Origin: JBKEAR01 sp047972425
Lineage (GTDB): Bacteria; Pseudomonadota; Alphaproteobacteria; JBKEAR01
Assembly: GCA_047972425.1 (NCBI GenBank)
Contig: JBKEAR010000016.1
Coordinates: 1-64,000 of the forward strand
Direction: 5' to 3'
Length of the DNA: 64,000 nucleotides
The notes under the pieces were generated by a model. It worked only from the letters and a program-made list of their open reading frames with translations, ran no database searches and was not told the origin of the DNA. The position numbers were made by a program, and so were the translations under genes. Of the stretch, positions 18,896 to 27,169 are shown one piece after another (within the stretch, counting starts at the first letter, position 1; each line of letters opens with the position of its first letter).

Positions 18896-19825
18896 ATGTC
18901 ACTATCCCCCTTTTTAATTGCCATTATCGTTTTGGCTGTTTTGGTTATTGTCCTTTTATCAATGAGTGTCAAAACCGTAACCCAAGGTTACGAATGGACA
19001 GTTGAACGCTTTGGCCGTTACCATAAAACCCTTCGCCCCGGCTTGCATATTATTGTGCCGGTGATGGATAAAATCGGCTCTAAAGTGAATGTGCGCGAAC
19101 AAGTGATGGACGTACCCAGCCAAGAAGTGATTACCAAAGATAACGCTATTGTTACGGTTGATGGTATTGTGTATTTTCAGGTACTTAGTGCTAAGGCTGC
19201 CACTTATGAGGTGAGCAATTTATTTACTGCAATTTTAAACTTGGTAATGACCAATTTACGTACGGTTGTGGGCTCTATGGATTTAGACGAAACATTATCG
19301 CAACGCGAGCATATTAACACCAAGCTCATGCATGTGGTGGACGAAGCCACAAACCCATGGGGTGTTAAAGTAACCCGTATCGAGATTGCCGATATTCAGC
19401 CCCCACGGGATATTGCCGATGCCATGGGGCGCCAAATGAAGGCGGAGCGTGAAAAAAGAGCGGCTATTTTAGAGGCCGAAGGTTTGCGCCAATCGGAAAT
19501 TTTAAAGGCCGAAGGTTTAAAACAATCGAAAATCTTAGAGGCCGAAGGTCGCCGCGAAGCTGCCTTTAGAGATGCCGAAGCCCGCGAACGTGCTGCCGAG
19601 GCCGAAGCCCAAGCTACCCGCATGGTGTCAGAAGCCATTGCATCGGGCGATATTCAGGCGATTAACTATTTTGTGGCAACAAAATATGTAGATTCGTTAC
19701 GCGATATTGCCTCTGCACCCAACCAAAAAGTAATGTTTTTACCCATGGAAGCCACCAGCATTTTAGGCTCTTTAGGGGGTATTGGCGAGATTGCCAATGA
19801 AGTATTTAAGAAAGGCAAAGGATAA
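18896..19825 (+). CDS. qmcA: SPFH/band 7 membrane protein (QmcA-like)
   Basis: 309 residues with one N-terminal membrane helix (about 5-25), then an SPFH domain (ERFGRYHKTLRPGLHIIVP onward) and a long Ala/Glu coiled coil with EAEGLRQSEIL-type repeats at about 180-245. Members form large membrane-bound cages and organise microdomains or work with FtsH-type proteases. The next gene, an NfeD protein, starts 4 bases after this one; stomatin-like/NfeD pairs are a known conserved operon. AGGAGAA precedes the ATG. Confidence 0.88.
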   Translation: MSLSPFLIAIIVLAVLVIVLLSMSVKTVTQGYEWTVERFGRYHKTLRPGLHIIVPVMDKIGSKVNVREQVMDVPSQEVITKDNAIVTVDGIVYFQVLSAKAATYEVSNLFTAILNLVMTNLRTVVGSMDLDETLSQREHINTKLMHVVDEATNPWGVKVTRIEIADIQPPRDIADAMGRQMKAEREKRAAILEAEGLRQSEILKAEGLKQSKILEAEGRREAAFRDAEARERAAEAEAQATRMVSEAIASGDIQAINYFVATKYVDSLRDIASAPNQKVMFLPMEATSILGSLGGIGEIANEVFKKGKG

Positions 19826-19828
19826 AAT

Positions 19829-20269
19829 ATGCATTTAGATCCGGCTCTTATTTGGCTTATTATCGGTGCTGCGCTCATTATTATCGAGCTTTTTGCACCG
19901 GGTGTATTTTTGCTGTGGTTTGGTATTGCCGCCATTATAACCGCTATCTTTACTTGGTTTATGCCCATTGATATTGGTATGCAAATTATCATCATGAGCA
20001 TTACATCGGTTATTTCGGCACTGGTTGGGCGCATGGTTTATAAAAAATTGGGCGATACAACCGATACCTCCCAAGAGCCAATTAACGAGCGCACCGCCCG
20101 TTATATTGGCATGATTACCCAAACAGAAGAAGCAATTATTGACGGCCGTGGCCGTGTAAAGATAGAAGATAGCAGCTGGTTATGCGAATGCCGTACCGAC
20201 TTACCCAAAGACTCAAGGGTTCGGGTAATTGGCGCTAATGGCACGGTTTTAATTGTAGAGCCGGCTTAA
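19829..20269 (+). CDS. NfeD-like membrane protein
   Basis: 146 residues of the short NfeD type: two or three membrane helices in the first ~75 residues and a C-terminal OB-fold domain (about 90-146) with GRVKIEDSSW. It lacks the protease domain of long NfeD proteins, which is usual for the partner of QmcA-type stomatins. AAGGATAA ahead of the ATG overlaps the end of qmcA, so the pair is co-translated. Confidence 0.85.
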   Translation: MHLDPALIWLIIGAALIIIELFAPGVFLLWFGIAAIITAIFTWFMPIDIGMQIIIMSITSVISALVGRMVYKKLGDTTDTSQEPINERTARYIGMITQTEEAIIDGRGRVKIEDSSWLCECRTDLPKDSRVRVIGANGTVLIVEPA

Positions 20270-20286
20270 AAAATTGACCATCAAAA

Positions 20287-20324
20287 ACAAAAGCACCAAG
20301 GATACCTCTTTGGTGCTTTTTTTA
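20287..20324. terminator. Terminator between nfeD and ubiV
   Basis: CAAAAGCACCAA / TTGGTGCTTTTTTT stem with a short loop; T-run on the plus side, weaker T-rich tail on the minus side. Confidence 0.75.
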
Positions 20325-20340
20325 TAAAAAAATAAAATGG

Positions 20341-21249
20341 TTATTCCAAATAATCGGCCGATAAAAATTCGCGCCCCTCAGCCCCATGGTAAAAACCATT
20401 AGAATAAACAATATTCGGTGTATTTTCTAACAATAAGGCATCGGCCTCGGCGGCATTGATTTTTTTATTGATTAAATCGCGCCAAATTTTATTCACCACC
20501 AACATATCGCAATCTTGGGGGGAAATTCTAAAAGCATGCACGCCAATATTGGTTAAATGCTGGCTTTCAGCCGTTAAACTAATATAAGAATGGCTCATGG
20601 TACAAGTGCCATTCACATTTAAAAATGGCTGTAACTCTAATGTTTGCACATCCATGCCATCGTAATCCTCGTTACAAACATATTGGCATTTCGATTTTCG
20701 TAATCCGCGAGAGCGTGCATGATAACAGCGGCTCGATACTGCTAAGGGTAAACGCCCAAAGGTCTGGATTTCAATCTCGGCCGATGTATTTTTGGTAATG
20801 GCCTCAATGGCATCTTCGGCCAATTCATAGGGTAAGCATATACGCTGTGCCCCTTGTTTGGCCATATATTCGGCTGCACCTTCGTTATAAATATTAATAA
20901 ACGGCCCCACATAATGGGGTTTGTTTTTTATATAAGAAAGTGCCGATGCATCATTGGCCTCTACAGTATATCTATCATTTTCACATACGGTTTTTAAGGC
21001 TTCTTCCTCGTAAATATTCATAATCAGTGCCAATGTCGAGCGTATCACTTTTTTGCCCGATTGGGTTAAACGTTCCGCAATAGCATCAATTTCATTTTCG
21101 TAAAAAGGCAAACGGCGCGAGCATATGACCTCGCCCAAATAGACTTCTTCAAAATCACTTTCATCAGCTATTTTAAAATAAAAATCTTTCCAATCATCAA
21201 GCTTCCAATTAAATAAGCAAGGCCCTAAAGTTAAAATCGGTTTTGTCAT
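20341..21249 (-). CDS. ubiV: O2-independent ubiquinone hydroxylation protein UbiV (U32 peptidase family)
   Basis: With UbiU it hydroxylates ubiquinone precursors when oxygen is absent, replacing flavin monooxygenases. The 302-residue U32-family protein has cysteines at 43, 175, 188 and 192. The C-x12-C-x3-C spacing of the last three is the spacing I recall for the [4Fe-4S] ligands of E. coli UbiV (Cys39, 180, 193, 197). It is third in a ubiT-ubiU-ubiV unit, 35 bases after ubiU. The older name for such genes is collagenase-like protease, but no proteolytic role is indicated here. Confidence 0.92.
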   Translation of the reverse strand: MTKPILTLGPCLFNWKLDDWKDFYFKIADESDFEEVYLGEVICSRRLPFYENEIDAIAERLTQSGKKVIRSTLALIMNIYEEEALKTVCENDRYTVEANDASALSYIKNKPHYVGPFINIYNEGAAEYMAKQGAQRICLPYELAEDAIEAITKNTSAEIEIQTFGRLPLAVSSRCYHARSRGLRKSKCQYVCNEDYDGMDVQTLELQPFLNVNGTCTMSHSYISLTAESQHLTNIGVHAFRISPQDCDMLVVNKIWRDLINKKINAAEADALLLENTPNIVYSNGFYHGAEGREFLSADYLE

Positions 21250-21284
21250 ATCGTTTCATTCTTTATTTTCTAATCATGGTAAAA

Positions 21285-22274
21285 TTATTGCCAACGGCGA
21301 TTATAAGCACCTTTGGTTGAGCGCCCGCCCTCGGACAGATTTTGCAATCCCGATGCATCGTAACTTCTGCCCTCGGCAATGGCATCCACAGCTTCTCTGA
21401 AGGCCGAGACTATTTGGCGCACATAAGCACGTGAGCGTTGACGGCCTTCTATCTTTAGCGCCGTCACACCGGCATCTTGCAGCTGATCCAAAATATCAAT
21501 TACCGAAAGCGATGTGGGTTCTTCAAACAACCAACTGGGTTTACCTTGGGCAATAAAGCGCCCTTTGCATAAGGTGGGGTAACCGGCATTTTCATTTTCA
21601 TCAAAAACATTAATGGTAGAGCCCCCAAGGCGCGAGACCAATTTACCGCCATTTTGCTGATAGCTTACATGGCTTGCTGGCGAGCATACGCCATCCTTAT
21701 TGGGCGAAAGCCCAGTAACATAAGATGATAACGAGCATCGGCCTTCGGCCATCACACATAACCCGCCAAAAACAAAAACTTCGCTTTCCACATGTATTTT
21801 GCTATTAAGTGTACGGATTTCATCTAAAGTTAAAACACGGGGTAAAACCACCCGTTTCACATCAAATTCTTCCACATAATAATTAATACTGGCTGCATTC
21901 GATGCCGAGGCCTGTACCGATAAATGACGCCGAAGCTCCGGCACATTTTCTTTTGCCCACGAAAGCAGCCCCATATCGGCCAAAATAACTGCATGCACAC
22001 CAATCTCGGCGGCATCTTCTAAACCCTTTTTCCAAACATCGGCATTGCCAGCCTCGGCCCATGTATTCATGGCCAAAAGCAATTTTACATTATGATCTTT
22101 AGCTTTTTGCGCGGCCTCTTTAAGTTCCGCGCGAGAGAAATTTAACCCCGGAAAATTCCGTGCATTGGTTGCATCGCGATAACCGCAATATATCGTATCG
22201 GCACCGGCCTCTAGGGCGGCATCAAAAGCAGCAGGCGTACCTGCAGGGCATACAAGTTCTAATTTTTTGGTCAT
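21285..22274 (-). CDS. ubiU: O2-independent ubiquinone hydroxylation protein UbiU (U32 peptidase family)
   Basis: Partner of UbiV in a heterodimeric Fe-S enzyme. 329 residues, close to the E. coli protein. Cysteines at 173, 180, 197 and 236 lie at the same spacing as the E. coli [4Fe-4S] ligands (169, 176, 193, 232), all shifted by four. The surrounding FGGLCVMAEGRC motif is the U32 signature. It starts 4 bases after ubiT ends, so the two are tightly coupled. The Fe-S ligand set being complete argues that the pathway is functional. Confidence 0.93.
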   Translation of the reverse strand: MTKKLELVCPAGTPAAFDAALEAGADTIYCGYRDATNARNFPGLNFSRAELKEAAQKAKDHNVKLLLAMNTWAEAGNADVWKKGLEDAAEIGVHAVILADMGLLSWAKENVPELRRHLSVQASASNAASINYYVEEFDVKRVVLPRVLTLDEIRTLNSKIHVESEVFVFGGLCVMAEGRCSLSSYVTGLSPNKDGVCSPASHVSYQQNGGKLVSRLGGSTINVFDENENAGYPTLCKGRFIAQGKPSWLFEEPTSLSVIDILDQLQDAGVTALKIEGRQRSRAYVRQIVSAFREAVDAIAEGRSYDASGLQNLSEGGRSTKGAYNRRWQ

Positions 22275-22278
22275 ATAT

Positions 22279-22974
22279 TTAGGCTTCCTTTTTTGTGCGA
22301 TTCACATTGCGCTTTTGCCGAACTCCCGCTTTGGTTAAGCTGGCTTTTAAATTGGTAATTTCTTGGTTAAGCTCACTTATGGTATTGGCTTGCTGTTCTA
22401 ACTGTGTTTTTAAATTACCGTTAATCGCATTTTGTACAATATTCATATCTTGCGCCGCCTTTTTATAAATATTTTCGGCGATATGCCCGGCATGTTTCAC
22501 CGGCTTTGCAAGGGGGCCGAATATTTGTAATATTTCATCACCCATATCCACGCCGGTGGCATCAATGGCATTTCTTAAGGCAACAACGGCTTCGGTAGAA
22601 CCTTCAATTTCTAAATCCCTTGTAAAAAATAAAGCATCACCGTCCGAATCACCATTCATCATTTTCAGTAAATTTTCAAAGGATGCATGTATCGTCGCCA
22701 TCGCCTCTGGCCGCTCCCCTTTTTTTTCATGGGCGGTAATAAGTATTTGGCCATCAACCGCTTGCATATAAAAGGCAAAAGGCAAGTCAATTGGGTTAAT
22801 CAGCCAGCTCGGTTCATCTAAATCGCTTAACCGCTCCACAAAAGACGGATGTTTAATTTGCATATTTTTGGCAATTTTTTGGGTTAAACGCTGTATCAGC
22901 GAAAGCGGTGCCGTACGCAAGGCAAAACCCAAAAATAATGTAGGCCCAAAAGGTGGGTGCGACTGAACAGCCAT
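22279..22974 (-). CDS. ubiT: Ubiquinone biosynthesis accessory factor UbiT (SCP2 domain)
   Basis: An SCP2-type lipid-binding protein that carries the hydrophobic quinone intermediates for the anaerobic pathway. 231 residues: the SCP2 domain spans about 35-150, with FFTRDLEIEGSTEAVVALR, a typical UbiT segment, near 115-135. The C-terminus is extended compared with E. coli UbiT (174 residues) by a predicted coiled coil at about 185-215 and a basic tail. It leads the ubiTUV operon. Confidence 0.88.
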   Translation of the reverse strand: MAVQSHPPFGPTLFLGFALRTAPLSLIQRLTQKIAKNMQIKHPSFVERLSDLDEPSWLINPIDLPFAFYMQAVDGQILITAHEKKGERPEAMATIHASFENLLKMMNGDSDGDALFFTRDLEIEGSTEAVVALRNAIDATGVDMGDEILQIFGPLAKPVKHAGHIAENIYKKAAQDMNIVQNAINGNLKTQLEQQANTISELNQEITNLKASLTKAGVRQKRNVNRTKKEA

Positions 22975-23006
22975 TTTGTAATCCTTAGTTTTTTAAAGTT
23001 AGGTAT

Positions 23007-23034
23007 AAAATAACATGAAACCGCTTTTTGTCAA
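23007..23034 (-). promoter_or_regulatory. Sigma70-type promoter for ubiTUV
   Basis: On the minus strand TTGACA (complement of 23029-23034), 16-base spacer, TATTTT (complement of 23007-23012), about 35 bases ahead of ubiT. I saw no FNR/CRP-type palindrome near it. Confidence 0.45.
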
Positions 23035-23119
23035 AACGCTTTACCACTTAATCGGTGTTCTATAATTTTATCATTTTTTTGCTATTTTTTTAAGTATAAA
23101 TAAGGGCGTATATAAATAT

Positions 23120-23581
23120 CTATTTTTGAGTTAAATCCTTAACAATCGCATCGCAACCCGTTATGATTTGCTGCATCATCATATCAAAATCTTCTAAGCT
23201 ACCATAATAAGGGTCCGCCACCGAACAATGGGGTTGCTCCATAAAATAATCGCAAAAATATCGAATCCGCGCGCCCGATTGTGGCGGTTTATTCTGGAGC
23301 AAATAACGGTAATGGCCGTCATCCATGGCGATAATATCATCAAATGTAAAATAATCATCGGGTGTAATTTGCCTTGCCCGAATATGGCTAATATCAAAGC
23401 CGTATTTTTTGGCTGTTTTTATAGCTCTTTGGTCTGGTGCATCGCCTTCGTGCCATCCGCCCAAGCCCGCACTATCGACATGAATATGCAATATATTTTG
23501 CGCTTGCAATTTTTGTTTTAATATTGCATCGGCCGAGGGCGAGCGGCAAATATTGCCGGTGCATATAAATAAAACAGACAT
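23120..23581 (-). CDS. Low-molecular-weight protein-tyrosine phosphatase
   Basis: 153 residues with the phosphatase loop C-x5-R at the N-terminus (CTGNICRS, Cys7 nucleophile and Arg13) and the general-acid motif DPYYG near residue 122. A cytoplasmic phosphatase acting on phosphotyrosine, or on small phosphate/arsenate in ArsC-like members. The ATG at 23581 is preferred to an upstream TTG at 23602 because AAAGGA lies just ahead of it and because it gives the usual short N-terminus. No exopolysaccharide kinase is adjacent, so the substrate is unknown. Confidence 0.88.
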   Translation of the reverse strand: MSVLFICTGNICRSPSADAILKQKLQAQNILHIHVDSAGLGGWHEGDAPDQRAIKTAKKYGFDISHIRARQITPDDYFTFDDIIAMDDGHYRYLLQNKPPQSGARIRYFCDYFMEQPHCSVADPYYGSLEDFDMMMQQIITGCDAIVKDLTQK

Positions 23582-23726
23582 TGATTTTCCTTTAACTTTC
23601 AAAAAATTTACTTTTTATTAATATTTTTCGCTTGGCGTTTATGGCAAAATTGTGTAAAAGCAAGGTTACCAAAAAATCTTATGAACATAAAGATGAATTC
23701 GGCTTAACCGATTTTAGGATGATTAA

Positions 23727-23849
23727 ATGCGATTACAGATTACTGTTATTTTTACATTACTATTATTAGTAGCATCGGCTTTTGTATCACTCACACAAGC
23801 TTATAATATGCACCATCAATTACCCGAAAGCACCCAAGCACCCCGTTAA
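23727..23849 (+). CDS. Small exported or membrane peptide, 40 codons
   Basis: A short frame from ATG 23727 to TAA 23847-23849. AGGAT lies 6 bases before the ATG. Residues 3-25 form one hydrophobic segment (RLQITVIFTLLLLVASAFVS, then LTQA), and the remaining 15 are polar and His/Pro/Gln-rich, so it reads as a signal peptide with a tiny mature part or a single-pass membrane peptide. I do not recognise it. It lies alone between the phosphatase and the ctpA leader. Confidence 0.5.
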   Translation: MRLQITVIFTLLLLVASAFVSLTQAYNMHHQLPESTQAPR

Positions 23850-23958
23850 AATTTTTATTAATTATTAATATTTTATCCCAAAATCAATGTAAAACAGCAT
23901 CAATATACAGAATTATAAATAATTTTCTGTAATTATACCTGCATGCAAAAAAAAATTC

Positions 23959-23987
23959 TTTACGGCTTTTTAAATTTACCATATAAT
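23959..23987 (+). promoter_or_regulatory. Possible promoter ahead of the structured leader
   Basis: TTTACG at 23959-23964, 17-base spacer, TATAAT at 23982-23987. It would start a transcript just before the hairpin at 24024-24103. Confidence 0.4.
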
Positions 23988-24023
23988 ATTCATGCAAGTA
24001 ACGTTGGTAAAAGTTATACCCTC

Positions 24024-24103
24024 GTGCATCGTTTCTTTAACAGTTAAAAATATTACTTTCCTCTCCTCCCCCTTTTTTGAATGTTAGAGAAACGAGCTTG
24101 CAC
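24024..24103 (+). ncRNA. Candidate structured RNA with anti-Shine-Dalgarno loop
   Basis: A 17-bp interrupted stem: GTGCA with TGCAC, then CGTTTCT with AGAAACG, then TTAAC with GTTAG, split by one small internal loop. The 41-base loop holds the pyrimidine tract CTTTCCTCTCCTCCCCC, complementary to Shine-Dalgarno sequences. A possible promoter lies upstream. No terminator follows clearly, so it may be a free RNA or the long leader of ctpA. Family assignment is open. Confidence 0.4.
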
Positions 24104-24169
24104 AAAAGAGCATAATCCCCTTTCTGTTTCCCATTATTTATTTATCTTTTTTTGAACATATTTGTTTTG

Positions 24170-24198
24170 TTGCGAAAAACAAAGAGGTCGGGTAAAGT
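24170..24198 (+). promoter_or_regulatory. Sigma70-type promoter for ctpA
   Basis: TTGCGA at 24170-24175, 17-base spacer, TAAAGT at 24193-24198, about 40 bases before the ctpA ATG. Confidence 0.4.
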
Positions 24199-24236
24199 AT
24201 AAGCAATTTTAAAACGCTTTTATAAGGATTTTGTTT

Positions 24237-25739
24237 ATGTTCTCTCAATGGAAGTCTGCGCTATTCGGTGCTTCGCTTTTGGTTTTTTCATCTCCTTTTG
24301 CCTTGGCACAAACCACGGCCGAAGAACAGCAAGCATTAGATAAAACCTATAACGAACTTGCATTATTTGGCCAAGTTTTCGATCATATTCGCGAAAATTA
24401 TGTGGAGCAGGTCTCTGATGAAGAGCTGATTAAGGCCGCCATTGACGGCATGTTGCGCTCGCTTGACCCCCATTCTAACTTTTTAACGGGCGAAGAAGCC
24501 CAAGATATGATGGATCAAACTTCGGGCACTTATGGCGGGCTGGGTATTCAGGTAAGCCAAGATGAAAACGGCATGGTTTTAGTGATTGCCCCCTTTGATG
24601 ATACCCCTGCCGCCAAGGCAGGCATTGAGCCGGGCGATCGGATTAGCCATGTGGATAATGAACCCACCATGGGCGAAAGCTTAGACAAAGCCACCGAGAA
24701 AATGAAGGGCGAACCCGGCACCGATGTTGTCCTTACTATCATGCGCGAAGGCGTTGAGCCTTTTGATGTAACCGTTACCCGCGATATCATCCGCCCCGAC
24801 CCTGTGCGTTGGCGCTTAGAAGGCAAAAACGGCTATATCCGTTTAGCTGCTTTTAATCAGCGCTCTACCGAAGTTTTAATTGAGGCCGTGAATGACCTCA
24901 ACAAACAAGCCGAAGAGCAAGGTTTTGAAATTAACGGTTTTGTGCTCGATTTACGCTCTAACCCCGGCGGATTGTTAGACCAAGCGGTTTCGATTGTAGA
25001 CAGCTTTGTGGATGAAGGCGAAATTGTGAGTATTCGGGGGCGCGATGCCAATGAGGGCGAACGCTTTACCGCAACCGAGGGCGATGTTACCGATGGCAAA
25101 CCATTGATTGTACTCATCAATGCCGGCTCCGCTTCGGCCTCCGAAATTGTTGCCGGTGCCTTGCAAGATTTAGAACGTGCCATGATTTTGGGTGAACGCA
25201 GCTTTGGCAAAGGCTCGGTACAAACCGTTGGCCAAGTATCTGCCGATGGTGATTTGGTGCGCATGACAACCGCCCGTTATTTTACGCCATCAGGCCGCTC
25301 TATCCAAGGTGAGGGTATTCATCCCGATATTGAAGTGAAGCCAGCAAAAATTGAGGTAGTTGAGCGCGAAATCATCCGCGAGGGTGATATCCCCGGTGCC
25401 TTAACCAACCCCGGCACGGGTGTTCCGCGGGATAATGTAACACCGGCTGAGGAACAACCAACCACAGAGGAAACACCACCGGCAATAACCGAGCAACCCG
25501 CCAGCGATGAAACATCAAGCACTGATGATGAAAGCAAAAAAGGCTTGGCCGATACCATTAAAGATGCCCTAAAAAATACAAAAGAAAAAGAAGATGAAAA
25601 ATCTAAGGGCAATAAAGTAGCCGATGAAGTGGTGCAAAAAGAAATTGAAGCCGCCGAAAAAGATAATCAGCTTCAACGGGCGCTCGATTTATTAGACGCC
25701 ATTTCGGTTTACGAAAATTTTAAAAATAAGCAACAATAA
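24237..25739 (+). CDS. ctpA: C-terminal processing peptidase (S41 family, PDZ)
   Basis: A periplasmic serine protease that trims or degrades proteins from the C-terminus. Order: signal peptide (about 1-25, ALA-QT), N-terminal helical region, PDZ domain (about 95-180), S41 catalytic core. The Ser-Lys dyad is Ser300 in GSASASEI and Lys325 in SFGKGSVQ, 25 residues apart as in plant D1 processing protease. A 100-residue low-complexity tail rich in Thr, Pro, Glu and Lys follows, then a short conserved end. The ATG at 24237 follows AAGGA; an in-frame TTG at 24231 is less likely. It is followed 11 bases later by rppH, a common alphaproteobacterial order. Confidence 0.92.
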   Translation: MFSQWKSALFGASLLVFSSPFALAQTTAEEQQALDKTYNELALFGQVFDHIRENYVEQVSDEELIKAAIDGMLRSLDPHSNFLTGEEAQDMMDQTSGTYGGLGIQVSQDENGMVLVIAPFDDTPAAKAGIEPGDRISHVDNEPTMGESLDKATEKMKGEPGTDVVLTIMREGVEPFDVTVTRDIIRPDPVRWRLEGKNGYIRLAAFNQRSTEVLIEAVNDLNKQAEEQGFEINGFVLDLRSNPGGLLDQAVSIVDSFVDEGEIVSIRGRDANEGERFTATEGDVTDGKPLIVLINAGSASASEIVAGALQDLERAMILGERSFGKGSVQTVGQVSADGDLVRMTTARYFTPSGRSIQGEGIHPDIEVKPAKIEVVEREIIREGDIPGALTNPGTGVPRDNVTPAEEQPTTEETPPAITEQPASDETSSTDDESKKGLADTIKDALKNTKEKEDEKSKGNKVADEVVQKEIEAAEKDNQLQRALDLLDAISVYENFKNKQQ

Positions 25740-25750
25740 ACGGAAGATAA

Positions 25751-26218
25751 ATGGAACTTAATAATTATCGCCCGGGTGTTGGCGCTTGTATTTTTAATAA
25801 GGATAATAAAGTTTTTGTTGCCGAGCGCTTGGATATCCCCGGGGCTTGGCAGTTGGTGCAAGGTGGTATAGATGCGGGCGAAAACCCCGATATTGCCCTT
25901 TACCGTGAGTTATTAGAAGAAACCGGCATACAAAAAGAAAATTTGGAATTATTAGCCAAATCGAAGGAATGGATAACATACAAATTCCCACAAGATGCCG
26001 GATTTTTTAAAGGCAAATATATCGGGCAAAAACAGCTTTGGTATGCGCTACGTTTTTTAGGTGCGGATAAAGATATTAACCTCAACCATACCCATCATCC
26101 AGAGTTTAGCCGCTTTAAATGGGTGGATTTAGCTGAGATTGAACAATTTGCCGTTGACTTTAAAAAAGAGCTTTACCATAAAATAATTAATGAATTTAAA
26201 GATTTGAGTGTAGGTTAA
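25751..26218 (+). CDS. rppH: RNA pyrophosphohydrolase
   Basis: A Nudix hydrolase that removes pyrophosphate from mRNA 5' ends and so triggers decay. 155 residues. The Nudix box runs from Gly39 to about residue 61, with REL-LEE-TG at 52-59. The RPGVGACIFN opening and the WQLVQGGIDAGE stretch are characteristic of RppH rather than MutT. Stop codon is immediately followed by the next ATG. Confidence 0.92.
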   Translation: MELNNYRPGVGACIFNKDNKVFVAERLDIPGAWQLVQGGIDAGENPDIALYRELLEETGIQKENLELLAKSKEWITYKFPQDAGFFKGKYIGQKQLWYALRFLGADKDINLNHTHHPEFSRFKWVDLAEIEQFAVDFKKELYHKIINEFKDLSVG

Positions 26219-27166
26219 ATGACATTATTAAACTGGGTTACATTTATTTTGGGTTTTCCGGCTTTGCTTATTGGTGCGGATCTTTTGGTTAAAGGGGCAT
26301 CGGCCATTGCCTCACGTTTGGGTGTATCCTCGGTGGTTATTGGGTTAACAATTGTTGCCTTTGGTACATCGGCACCCGAACTTTTAATCTCGGTACAATC
26401 CTCCTTAGAAGGCCGTGGCGATATGGCCATTGGTAATGTGGTTGGCTCAAACATTGCTAATATTTTGCTTATTATTGGCATTGCCCCACTTGTTAAAACA
26501 TTCATTACAAAAAATACTATTAAACAAAAAGATTTAATATTCTTTATTGTCGCCATGGTGGTTTTGGTTGCCTCCCTTGCTTTTCCTGTTTATGGGCGGG
26601 TTTCTGCTATCATTGGTCTGCTTGTCTTTGCCTTTATTTTATATAATAGCTGGGAAAACCAAGCTGCTGATGCCGAAGCCGAAGAAATAGAAGATAATAA
26701 AAAACCAATAATTATTTATATTCTTTATACCATCATCGGTGCAATTGGCTTGGCTGTGGGGGCGGACTGGCTAGTGGATAACGGCCAAAAAATTGCGCTT
26801 ATGATGCATATCTCACCTGCTGTGGTTGGCTTAATCTTTTTTGCTGTGGGTACATCTTTGCCTGAGATTGCCACCTCGGTTTATGCGGTCAAAAAAAATG
26901 AGTTTGGCTTATCTTTAGGTAATGTCATTGGCTCTAACACATTTAACGGCTTGCTTATTTTACCCGCGGCTGGGCTGATTAAACCCATATATGTCGATAA
27001 GCTTATTCAAATACGCGATTTACCCTTTTTGGTTATTGCCACCCTTTTATTGGCTTATATTATTTATAAAGGTAAGGCCATCACCCGCATTAGCGGATTT
27101 TGCTTTTTAGGCATCTATGCTGTATGGATTGCTTTTGTCGCTTTAACTGCAAGTAGCGGAGTATAA
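26219..27166 (+). CDS. Cation/Ca2+ exchanger, CaCA family (YrbG-like)
   Basis: 315 residues with ten or so hydrophobic helices arranged as two inverted repeats. Each half carries the alpha-repeat signature: FGTSAPELLIS in the first and VGTSLPEIATS in the second, with GNVVGSNI and GNVIGSN partners. The acidic residues of these motifs bind Na+ and Ca2+ in the family. The gene starts at the base after the rppH stop, so the two are co-transcribed. Ion preference is inferred from family. Confidence 0.9.
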   Translation: MTLLNWVTFILGFPALLIGADLLVKGASAIASRLGVSSVVIGLTIVAFGTSAPELLISVQSSLEGRGDMAIGNVVGSNIANILLIIGIAPLVKTFITKNTIKQKDLIFFIVAMVVLVASLAFPVYGRVSAIIGLLVFAFILYNSWENQAADAEAEEIEDNKKPIIIYILYTIIGAIGLAVGADWLVDNGQKIALMMHISPAVVGLIFFAVGTSLPEIATSVYAVKKNEFGLSLGNVIGSNTFNGLLILPAAGLIKPIYVDKLIQIRDLPFLVIATLLLAYIIYKGKAITRISGFCFLGIYAVWIAFVALTASSGV

Positions 27167-27169
27167 TCT

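Noticed and set aside
24024..24103. 6S RNA
   Set aside because: There is one stem with a pyrimidine loop and no central-bubble double-stem layout of the usual length.
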